DNA from: CAZSBB01 sp964605235
GTDB taxonomy: Bacteria > Planctomycetota > Phycisphaerae > Phycisphaerales > Phycisphaeraceae
Length of the DNA stretch: 64,000 nt
NCBI GenBank assembly: GCA_964605235.1
Contig: CAZSBB010000012.1
Coordinates: 62,001-126,000, forward strand
Direction of reading: 5' to 3'
The first letter of the stretch is position 1, and every line of letters begins with the position of its first letter. Below the pieces are notes generated by a model that was given only the letters and a program-made list of their open reading frames with translations, was not told the origin of the DNA and did no database searches. Made by a program: the position numbers and the translations under genes. Positions 42,531-50,595 of this stretch are shown here, one piece after another.

Positions 42531-45500
42531 ATGAGCATTCGCGTCGCCCTCTTCCACCAGACCCGCTATCGCTACGATCGGCTGACCCAGTTGGGCCCGC
42601 AACTCATCCGCCTGCGCCCGGCGCCGCACAACCGCACGCCCGTGCTCAGCTATTCGCTCAAGATCGAGCCTGCCGGGCATTTCCTCAACTGGCAACAGGA
42701 CCCGCAGGCGAACTTCCTCGCCCGCGCGGTGTTCCCCAAGCCGGTGCGCGAATTGGTGGTGACGGTCGATCTGGTGGCGGACATGACCGTCATCAATCCC
42801 TTCGACTTCTTCGTCGAAAGCAGCGCCGAGAACTTTCCCTTCACCTACGAAGCCTGGCTGCATCAGGAGCTGGCGCCATTCCTGCGGAAGCTCGACGCCA
42901 CGCCGCGTTTTGCAAACTGGCTGGCGCAGGTGGACCGCACCCCGCGCAACACAGTGACGTTTCTGACCCAGCTGAATCAGCAGGTGCAGCAGGCGGTTAA
43001 GTACCTCATCCGCCTGGAGCCGGGGGTGCAGATGCCCGAGGAAACGCTGGAAAAAGGCAGCGGTTCCTGCCGGGATTCCGCCTGGCTGCTGGTGCAACTG
43101 CTGCGGCATCTGGGCATGGCCGCCCGCTTCGTCTCCGGCTACCTGATTCAGCTTAAGCCTGATGTGAAAGCGCTCGACGGTCCCAGCGGCGCGGAGGTGG
43201 ACTTCACCGATCTGCACGCCTGGTGCGAAGCCTTCATCCCCGGCGCCGGCTGGGTGGGCCTGGACCCGACCAGCGGCCTGCTCGCGGGCGAAGGTCACAT
43301 TCCGCTGGCGGCCACGCCCGAGCCGTCGTCGGCCGCGCCCATTGCCGGGGCGCTGTCGCCCTGCGAAGTCGAGTTCGAGCATGTGATGAAGGTCACGCGC
43401 GTGCATGAAGACCCGCGCGTGACGCTGCCCTACAGCGAAAGCCAGTGGGCGGACATCGACGCCCTGGCGCGGCAGATCGACGCGCAACTGCACGCCGACG
43501 ACGTGCGCCTGAGCATGGGCGGCGAGCCGACCTTCGTTTCCATTGACGACATGGACGGCGCGGAGTGGAACACCGCTGCCGTGGGTCCGCATAAACGCCG
43601 ACTTGCCGAGGACCTCATTCGTCGGCTGCATCAGCAATTCGCCCCCGGCGGGTTGCTGCATTTCGGGCAGGGCAAGTGGTACCCCGGCGAGCAGTTGCCG
43701 CGCTGGGCGCTCGGCTGCTATTGGCGGCGCGATGGGCAGCCGGTGTGGCGCAACCCCGCGCTCATTGCCGCCCAGGGCAGCGATCAGGGTCAGGACATTG
43801 CCGGCGCGGAGCGCTTCATGCAGGCGCTCGCTCAGCGTTTGGGCGTCGATGGACGTTATGCGGTCCCGGCGTTTGAGGATCCCGTGCACTTCCTGATTCG
43901 CGAAGGCCAACTGCCGATCAATGTTGATCCGACCGAAAGCAAGCTCAAGGATGCCGAGGAACGCCAGCGTTTACGCCGGGTGTTTCAGCACGGGCTGGAT
44001 GAGGCGGTCGGTTACGTGCTGCCGCTGACCCGTGAATGGACCGCCGGCGAACTGGTGTGGATGAGCGGGCTGTGGCTGCTGCGGTCCCGGCATGTGGTGC
44101 TGATCCCCGGCGACTCGCCGCTGGGTTTGCGGTTGCCGCTGCCGAGTTTGCCGTGGGTCAGCAGCGCGCAGTATCCGTATGTGCATCCGGTCGATCCGCA
44201 GATTCGCCGGGCGCCGTTGCCGGTGCCGGTGCGCCGCCAGCGTCGTTCCCAGATTCAGCAGCAGGTGCGCAGCGATGTCGGAGCGAACCATCCCGCCGAC
44301 CAGCAGCCGGTGGTGGGGCAGTCCGCCAGTTGGGTGGTGCGCACCGCCATCTGCGTGGAGCCGCGCGAGGGGCGACTGCATGTGTTCATGCCGCCGCTGC
44401 GTCGGCTGGAGGATTACCTGGAATTGCTTGCCGCCATCGAAGACACCGCCGAGGAATTGTCGACCCCGGTGGTGATCGAAGGCGAAGCGCCGCCGTATGA
44501 CCCGCGCATGAATCACCTGAAGGTCACGCCGGACCCAGGCGTGATTGAAGTCAACATTCAGCCCGCGCATAGCTGGGATGAACTGGTCCACACCACCACC
44601 GTGCTGTACGAGGAGGCGCGCCTCTCCCGGCTGGGCACCGAGAAATTCATGCTCGACGGACGCCACAGCGGCACCGGCGGCGGCAACCATGTGGTGCTCG
44701 GCGGTGCGACCCCAGCCGACAGCCCGTGGCTGCGCCGGCCTGACCTGCTGCGTTCCATGCTCAGCTACTGGATCAACCATCCTTCGCTGAGCTACCTGTT
44801 CAGCGGCTTGTTCGTCGGCCCCACCAGTCAGGCGCCGCGCATCGACGAAGCCCGCCACGACAGCCTCTACGAACTGGAGCTGGCGTTCGCGGAAGTCGAC
44901 CACCAGATGGCGCACTGGGGGCAGACTCCGCCGTGGATGGTTGACCGCATCTTCCGCCATCTGCTGACGGACCTGACCGGCAACACCCACCGCGCTGAGT
45001 TCTGCATCGACAAACTCTTCTCCCCCGATTCCAGCTCCGGCCGACTGGGACTCGTCGAGTTCCGCGGCTTTGAGATGCCCCCGCACGCCCGCATGAGCCT
45101 CACCCAGCAACTGCTGCTGCGGGCGCTGGTGGCGTGGTTCTGGCGGCAGCCTTACCGCCAGCGGCCCACACGCTGGGGCACCGCGCTGCACGACCGTTTC
45201 CTCCTGCCGCATTTCGTCTGGCAGGATTTCACCAGCGTGCTGACTGACCTGCGCGCGGCTGGCTATCCGCTGGAACCCGCGTGGTTCGGCGTGCATTACG
45301 AGTTCCGCTTCCCCCGCCACGGCACCATCGTGCGCGACGGCATCGAACTGGAGCTGCGTCAAGCCATCGAACCCTGGCTGGTGCTGGGCGAGGAACCCGG
45401 CGCCGGCGGCACCACGCGCTACGTCGATTCCTCCGTCGAGCGGCTGCAGGTGCGCGTCGATCAACGCTTTGGCGAACGCTACCTCATCACCTGCAATCAG

Positions 45501-45854
45501 CAGGTCGTGCCGCTGCAACCCACGGGCGTGGCGGGGCAGTTCGTCGCGGCGGTGCGCTACCGCGCCTGGCAGCCATCGAGTTGCCTGCATCCGACGGTCG
45601 GCGTCAACACCCCGCTGGTGTTTGACGTGTACGACACGCAAGCCGGCCGGGCGCTGGGCGGCTGCACGTATCACGTCGCCCATCCCGCCGGGCGCAACTA
45701 TGCGACCTTTCCGGTCAACGCCATGGAAGCCGAGGCCCGGCGCGGGGCGCGGTTTTTCGATCATGGCCACACGCCCGCGCCGTATCAGCCGCGGCGCAGC
45801 GCCGCCGCCGAGGAATTTCCCCTCACGCTGGATTTGCGCTGGCCGCCGCGGTAG
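42531..45854 (+). CDS. Transglutaminase-like protease fused to DUF2126 domain
   Basis: 1107 residues. An N-terminal beta-rich domain (1-100) is followed by a transglutaminase-like domain with a complete triad: C180 (GSCRDSAW), H229 (DLHAW) and D245 (GLDPTSG). The remaining 800 residues are the DUF2126 region, with SMGGEPTFVSIDDMDG, GKWYPGEQLPRWALGCYWR, NHLKVTPDPGVIEVNIQPAHSWDEL, GTGGGNHVVLGG and EFCIDKLFSPDSSSGRLGLVEFRGFEMPPH, all near-invariant in the family; the last resembles a glutamate-cysteine-ligase-like nucleotidyl fold. A peptidase/transferase plus ligase-like module in one chain fits synthesis and cleavage of an amide-linked product. Confidence 0.9.
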   Translation: MSIRVALFHQTRYRYDRLTQLGPQLIRLRPAPHNRTPVLSYSLKIEPAGHFLNWQQDPQANFLARAVFPKPVRELVVTVDLVADMTVINPFDFFVESSAENFPFTYEAWLHQELAPFLRKLDATPRFANWLAQVDRTPRNTVTFLTQLNQQVQQAVKYLIRLEPGVQMPEETLEKGSGSCRDSAWLLVQLLRHLGMAARFVSGYLIQLKPDVKALDGPSGAEVDFTDLHAWCEAFIPGAGWVGLDPTSGLLAGEGHIPLAATPEPSSAAPIAGALSPCEVEFEHVMKVTRVHEDPRVTLPYSESQWADIDALARQIDAQLHADDVRLSMGGEPTFVSIDDMDGAEWNTAAVGPHKRRLAEDLIRRLHQQFAPGGLLHFGQGKWYPGEQLPRWALGCYWRRDGQPVWRNPALIAAQGSDQGQDIAGAERFMQALAQRLGVDGRYAVPAFEDPVHFLIREGQLPINVDPTESKLKDAEERQRLRRVFQHGLDEAVGYVLPLTREWTAGELVWMSGLWLLRSRHVVLIPGDSPLGLRLPLPSLPWVSSAQYPYVHPVDPQIRRAPLPVPVRRQRRSQIQQQVRSDVGANHPADQQPVVGQSASWVVRTAICVEPREGRLHVFMPPLRRLEDYLELLAAIEDTAEELSTPVVIEGEAPPYDPRMNHLKVTPDPGVIEVNIQPAHSWDELVHTTTVLYEEARLSRLGTEKFMLDGRHSGTGGGNHVVLGGATPADSPWLRRPDLLRSMLSYWINHPSLSYLFSGLFVGPTSQAPRIDEARHDSLYELELAFAEVDHQMAHWGQTPPWMVDRIFRHLLTDLTGNTHRAEFCIDKLFSPDSSSGRLGLVEFRGFEMPPHARMSLTQQLLLRALVAWFWRQPYRQRPTRWGTALHDRFLLPHFVWQDFTSVLTDLRAAGYPLEPAWFGVHYEFRFPRHGTIVRDGIELELRQAIEPWLVLGEEPGAGGTTRYVDSSVERLQVRVDQRFGERYLITCNQQVVPLQPTGVAGQFVAAVRYRAWQPSSCLHPTVGVNTPLVFDVYDTQAGRALGGCTYHVAHPAGRNYATFPVNAMEAEARRGARFFDHGHTPAPYQPRRSAAAEEFPLTLDLRWPPR

Positions 45855-45923
45855 TGCTAAGATTGGAGACAGTCGCAGCCGCGTTGCCAGCAGTACCCCC
45901 GCGGCCGCAGGGATGCGTCAGCG

Positions 45924-48506
45924 ATGACTCAATCGGCGTCCAAGTCCACCGCAGTTCCTCCGCCCCCCGCGCTGGATTCCAGCTCGGTCTGGCAGTATCA
46001 GCCAGTGGCGGGTTTCTTTGATGAAGCGTTGATGGATGCCGCCCAGCCGCGCGCGGCGTGGGCGAAAGTCGCCGCCGCGCTGGCGGGCATGGGCGCTGCC
46101 GAGCTGGAACGGCGCTGGGACCTGGGCCGGCGCCTCATTCACGAGAACGGCGTCACCTACAACGTCTACAGCGACGCCGGGGGGCTCAGTCGCCCGTGGC
46201 AACTGGACCCGATTCCCCTGGCGATCACCGCCGCCGACTGGCAGGCGATTGAAGTCGCCGTCGCCCAGCGCGCCCGGCTGCTGAATCTCGTGCTCGCGGA
46301 CACCTATGGCGCCCAGCGCCTGCTGTATGACCGTCATCTGCCTGCCGAGCTGATTTTCGCCAACGATGCTTTTCTGCGTCCGGCCCACGGCTTGTCGTGC
46401 CCGCACGACACCTGGCTGCACATGTATGCCGCAGACCTCGCCCGCGCGCCCGATGGGCGCTGGTGGGTGGTCAGCGATCGCACGCAGGCGCCTTCCGGCG
46501 CGGGCTATGCGCTGGAAAACCGCATGGTGATGACCCGGGCGTTGTCTGACGTTTTCCGCGACTGTCAGGTGACGCGGCTGGCGGAATACTTCGCCCAGCA
46601 GCGGCGGATGCTGGCGGAGCTTTCGCCGCGCCGGCACGATCAGCCGCGCGTGGTGTTGCTCACGCCCGGGCCGTTCAACGAAACCTATTTCGAGCACGCC
46701 TATCTGGCGCGCTACCTCGGTTACACGCTGGTGGAGCCGGGCGATCTGACCGTGCGCGACAGCCGGGTGTTCCTCAAGACGCTCAACGGGCTGCTGCCGG
46801 TGGATGTGATCCTGCGCCGGCTGGACGACGCCTACTGCGATCCGATCGAGCTGCGCGCCGATTCGCTGCTGGGCGTGCCGGGGCTGCTGCAGGCGGTGCG
46901 CAGCGGGAATGTGGCGGTCGCCAACGCGCTGGGCAGCGGGGTGGTGGAGACGCCGGCGTTGCTCGCGTTTCTCCCGCATTTGTGCCGGCAACTGCTCGAC
47001 GAAGACCTGCGGCTGCCGTCGGTCGCCACCTGGTGGTGCGGGCAGGAGCCGGCGCGGAAATATGTGCTGGAACACCTGGACCAGCTGGTGGTCAAGGAAG
47101 CTTTCGGCGCGGGGCGCGGCGACCCGATTTTCGTGGAACAACTCCCGGCCGCCGATCGCGCCCAACTGGCGCAGCGGCTGGCGGCGACGCCCGAACGCTT
47201 CATCGCCCAGGAGCAGGTGCGCTTGTCCACGACGCCGGCGTGGGTGGAGGGCGCGCTGGCGCCGCGCCACCTCATGCTGCGGGTGTATGCCGTGGCGCGC
47301 GGCGACGGCGAGTATCACGTCATGCCCGGCGGCCTGTCGCGCATCAGCGCCTCGGCGGATTCGCTGTCCGTCAGCATGCAGCGCGGCGGGGGCAGCAAGG
47401 ACACCTGGATCCTCAGCGCCCAGCCGGTGCCCCACAGCACGCTGCTGCCGCCCAGTCCCACCGCGGCGCTCAGTCGCCAGGGCTTTGTGTTGCCCTCGCG
47501 CGTGGCGGACAACCTGTACTGGCTGGGTCGACTGTGCGAACGCATTGAAGGGGCGGTGCGCCTGGTGCGTTGCGCCCTGCATCGGCTGACCGATGAGTCG
47601 GAATTCGATGACGCCCAGGAACTGCCCTGGCTGGTGGATGTGCTGGTCGATGAGGGCCGGATGGTCGGCAGCATTGATCCGCAGCGCTGCGCTCAGGAGC
47701 TGCACACGCTGGGCAATCAGTTGTTGTCGGTGCTGTTCGACGGCGAGCGGCCGTACTCCATCCGCGGCGATGTGCAGAAGCTCTATCGTGTGGGCTCGAT
47801 GGTGCGCGACCGCATTTCCGTGGACGCCTGGCGCATTCTCAGTCGGCTCGAAGCCCAGTTCCTGCTGCCGGCGGTGCGGCCGGGGCTGCGGCTCAACGCG
47901 GCGCTGGAAACGCTCGACGACGCCATGCTCACCCTGACGGCTTTCAGCGGACAGACCGGCGAAGGCATGACGCACGAAAAGGGCTGGCGTTTTCTGGACG
48001 TCGGCCGCCGGCTGGAGCGTTCGCTGAATCTGCTGGACCTGCTGCAGCGCGCGCTGGGCCGCAGCGACAGCGCCGAGCCGCAGCGCCTGCAATCGCTGCT
48101 GGAGATCGCCAACAGCTCGATGACGTATCGCTCGCGGTACCAGTCGCTGGTGGCGGCCGGGCCGGTGCTGGACTTGCTGGTGGTGGATGAAACCAATCCG
48201 CGCTCACTGGCGTACCAGGCGGCGGCGCTGGAGCAGCATGTGCAGCATTTTGTGGGCGAGACGGAAGCCGCCCAGCGTCCCGCGGAGCAGCGGCTGGTGC
48301 TGGGTACGCTCACGGCGGTGCGGCTGACGGATATCGAACAACTGGCGAGCGCGAACCCGCGCGGGCATCGGCTGGCGCTGCGGCAGTTCACCCAGCGCTG
48401 CCGCAAGGAGCTGACCGCCCTGAGCGACGAACTGACCCAGCGGTATCTGAGTCACGCCCGTTCGCCGCGGCAGCTGCGCGAGCTGGGGGGTGAGCGGGCG
48501 CCATGA
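45924..48506 (+). CDS. Circularly permuted ATP-grasp fused to alpha-E domain
   Basis: 860 residues. Residues 1-500 are a second ATP-grasp paralogue ([78 protein letters not shown]); from about 525 (LPSRVADNLYWLGRLCERIEGAVR) to the end is a complete alpha-E domain. The fusion shows the two domains work on the same intermediate. The ATP-binding stretch differs from that of the separate paralogue (KEAFGAGRG against [10 protein letters not shown]), suggesting different substrates. The last four bases overlap the next gene. Confidence 0.9.
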   Translation: MTQSASKSTAVPPPPALDSSSVWQYQPVAGFFDEALMDAAQPRAAWAKVAAALAGMGAAELERRWDLGRRLIHENGVTYNVYSDAGGLSRPWQLDPIPLAITAADWQAIEVAVAQRARLLNLVLADTYGAQRLLYDRHLPAELIFANDAFLRPAHGLSCPHDTWLHMYAADLARAPDGRWWVVSDRTQAPSGAGYALENRMVMTRALSDVFRDCQVTRLAEYFAQQRRMLAELSPRRHDQPRVVLLTPGPFNETYFEHAYLARYLGYTLVEPGDLTVRDSRVFLKTLNGLLPVDVILRRLDDAYCDPIELRADSLLGVPGLLQAVRSGNVAVANALGSGVVETPALLAFLPHLCRQLLDEDLRLPSVATWWCGQEPARKYVLEHLDQLVVKEAFGAGRGDPIFVEQLPAADRAQLAQRLAATPERFIAQEQVRLSTTPAWVEGALAPRHLMLRVYAVARGDGEYHVMPGGLSRISASADSLSVSMQRGGGSKDTWILSAQPVPHSTLLPPSPTAALSRQGFVLPSRVADNLYWLGRLCERIEGAVRLVRCALHRLTDESEFDDAQELPWLVDVLVDEGRMVGSIDPQRCAQELHTLGNQLLSVLFDGERPYSIRGDVQKLYRVGSMVRDRISVDAWRILSRLEAQFLLPAVRPGLRLNAALETLDDAMLTLTAFSGQTGEGMTHEKGWRFLDVGRRLERSLNLLDLLQRALGRSDSAEPQRLQSLLEIANSSMTYRSRYQSLVAAGPVLDLLVVDETNPRSLAYQAAALEQHVQHFVGETEAAQRPAEQRLVLGTLTAVRLTDIEQLASANPRGHRLALRQFTQRCRKELTALSDELTQRYLSHARSPRQLRELGGERAP

Positions 48507-49375
48507 TCCTGCGCATCGTCCATCAGACGGTTTACGACTACGCCGAGCCGGCGTTGACCTGTCAGAACCAGGTGCATCTGACGCCGCGCGATCTGCCCCG
48601 GCAGACATGCCAGCGCAGCCTGCTGACCATTGAACCGCAGCCGCGCAGCATTGAGCGGTTTACGGATTACTTCGGCAACGCGGTGGCGGCTTTCCAGATT
48701 GATGAGCCGCACGCCAAGCTGAGCGTGACGGTGCGCAGCCGGGTGGAACTGCATGAGCTGCCGGCGCTGCGGCCTGGTGAATCCTTGCCGTGGGAGCAGG
48801 TGCGTCCGGCACTGACCAGCGGCGACAGCATTGAAGCGCTGGAGGCGTACCAGTTCGTGTTCGCTTCGCCGCAGTTGCCCCTGAGCAGCGCCGCGGGGGA
48901 TTACGCCCAAGCCGCGCTGACGCCGGGCCGACCGCTGCTGGAAGCGGCGCTGGACCTGGCGCAGCGGATTCGCCGGGAGTTCAAGTATGTGCCGGCGGCG
49001 ACGACGATCGCCACGCCGGTGGAGGAGGTGCTGGCGCAGCGGCGGGGGGTGTGTCAGGATTTCGCCCAGGTGATGATTGCCGGGCTGCGGGCGCTGGGCG
49101 TGCCGGCGCGGTATGTCAGCGGCTACCTGCGCACCGATCCGCCGGCGGGTCAGCCGCGGCTGGTGGGCGTGGATGCTTCGCATGCGTGGGTGGAGGTGTT
49201 CGACCCGCGTCAGGGCTGGGTGGGTTTCGACCCGACCAACGGCTGTCTGGCGGGCATGGGGCATGTGGTGGTGGCGTGGGGACGCGACTATGACGACGTG
49301 AGTCCCATCAAGGGCGTGGTGCTCGGCGGGGGTGCGCATACGCTGAAGGTGAGCGTGGACGTGACGCCGGTGTGA
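48503..49375 (+). CDS. Transglutaminase-like cysteine protease
   Basis: 290 residues; ATGA overlap with the fusion gene. N-terminal beta domain (LRIVHQTVYDYAEPA...LTPRD), then the transglutaminase core with C184 (RGVCQDFAQ), H227 (SHAWVEVF) and D243 (GFDPTNG). GVDASHAWVEVFDP and GYLRT are typical of the bacterial family usually found with alpha-E genes. It is the last gene of the five-gene locus and the short counterpart of the transglutaminase-DUF2126 protein. No signal peptide. Confidence 0.92.
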   Translation: MILRIVHQTVYDYAEPALTCQNQVHLTPRDLPRQTCQRSLLTIEPQPRSIERFTDYFGNAVAAFQIDEPHAKLSVTVRSRVELHELPALRPGESLPWEQVRPALTSGDSIEALEAYQFVFASPQLPLSSAAGDYAQAALTPGRPLLEAALDLAQRIRREFKYVPAATTIATPVEEVLAQRRGVCQDFAQVMIAGLRALGVPARYVSGYLRTDPPAGQPRLVGVDASHAWVEVFDPRQGWVGFDPTNGCLAGMGHVVVAWGRDYDDVSPIKGVVLGGGAHTLKVSVDVTPV

Positions 49376-49419
49376 CGGGGCGCAGCCAGGCGACGCGTCA
49401 GCGCGGATTGCGTGGGCGC

Positions 49420-50487
49420 TCAGGTGAAGTTCATGGTGAGGAACGGCAGCACGACATCCACCGCGCCGATGCGGCGGCGTTCGGGTTGATCCATGAGCTG
49501 GCAGAGATGTTCGACCGCGACCGCGAGATGGCGATGGGTGTCGGGCACGACCATCGGATAGCCTTCGAGCCGATAGCGGGGCACCACTTCGCGGATGCCG
49601 CTGGCGATGAGTTGCTGGCGGTCGATTTTGAGGCCGCGCAGACGGAGCACGGTGACCAGTGAGGCGGCAATGCGGGCGTCGGGCACGACGTAAGCGGTGG
49701 GGGGTTGCTGGAGGCGCTGGAGGACATCGACCGCCGGCTCGGCGCCGCGGTGGACCTGCCCGGTGATCTGCACGAGCTCGCGGTCAACGGGATAGTTGAG
49801 GTCCAGATGCGCCAGGCGATAGCCGCTGAGCCAGCGGGCGTGGCTCATGCCGTCGGGCGCCATTTCACAGATGAAGGCGACCCGGCGATGGCCCGAGAGG
49901 AGCAGGCGGGCGGTGGCGAAGCGGCCCATGGCTTCCTCGTCATAGGCGACGACGTAGCCGGTCTTGCGCGGCAGGTCGTGGGGGGACTGCATCATGTGCC
50001 CGAGGATGAGGATCGGTGGGCCGCAGCGTTCGAGGCGGACGAGGATCGGTTCGTCGATGGGGCCGCTGATGATCAAGCCGTCGAGTCCGACCATGAAGCG
50101 GCTGATGTGGCGGATGATCGCCTGGTTGTCGAGCATCTCGTCGATGGCGGAGATTTCCAGGCGCAGGCCATGCATCGCCACGACGCTGTTGAGGGCGTTG
50201 AGGGCGGCGAGGTTGACGTCGTCGTGGAGGTCGCCGCCGATGAGCATCATGCCGATGCGGCGGCTGTCGCGGGCGCTGCGGCGGGGGGTGGAGCCGACGG
50301 CGGTGTCGCGGGGGCGGAGGTAGCCCATCTGCTGCGCCAGTTGCTTGACCTGCTGGCGGGTGGCGAGGCTGATGCGGGGGTGATCCGCTAAAGCCATGGA
50401 CGCCGCGGAGACTGAAATTTCAGCCGCGGCGGCAACCTCAGCGAGGCGAACGGGCTTACGTTTTGGCTTGTTTGCGGGTTTAGCCAT
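49420..50487 (-). CDS. LacI-family transcriptional regulator
   Basis: 355 residues. N-terminal basic stretch then a LacI helix-turn-helix (VRLAEVAAAAEISVSAASMALADHPRISLATRQQV, with LAQQMGYLRP as the hinge-side segment), followed by a periplasmic-binding-protein-like sensor domain (RIGMMLIGG, GLIISGP, GHRRVAFI, AYVVPDARIAASLV). The usual VSR/VSP of helix 2 is replaced by VSAASM, a common variant. Divergent from the large secreted protein gene, which it probably represses in response to a sugar; the effector is unknown. Confidence 0.9.
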   Translation of the reverse strand: MAKPANKPKRKPVRLAEVAAAAEISVSAASMALADHPRISLATRQQVKQLAQQMGYLRPRDTAVGSTPRRSARDSRRIGMMLIGGDLHDDVNLAALNALNSVVAMHGLRLEISAIDEMLDNQAIIRHISRFMVGLDGLIISGPIDEPILVRLERCGPPILILGHMMQSPHDLPRKTGYVVAYDEEAMGRFATARLLLSGHRRVAFICEMAPDGMSHARWLSGYRLAHLDLNYPVDRELVQITGQVHRGAEPAVDVLQRLQQPPTAYVVPDARIAASLVTVLRLRGLKIDRQQLIASGIREVVPRYRLEGYPMVVPDTHRHLAVAVEHLCQLMDQPERRRIGAVDVVLPFLTMNFT

Positions 50488-50507
50488 GTGAAATCAGCTT
50501 AGCTCAG

Positions 50508-50529
50508 TTGATGAAAGTTGCACAATCAA
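50508..50529. promoter_or_regulatory. Possible operator between the LacI gene and the secreted protein gene
   Basis: TTGAT and ATCAA half-sites separated by 12 bases lie in the 108-bp divergent gap. Only the outer five bases match, so this is a weak candidate for the LacI-family site. Confidence 0.25.
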
Positions 50530-50595
50530 AGGTTATCTTCCAGCGCGGCTGAGGTTTTTTTTTACTCCGTTGGTGACTCTCAGGAAGGATGCACC

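Noticed and set aside
43971..48092. Long minus-strand frames over the transglutaminase and ATP-grasp fusion genes
   Set aside because: Arg/Gln/His-rich shadows of conserved plus-strand genes.
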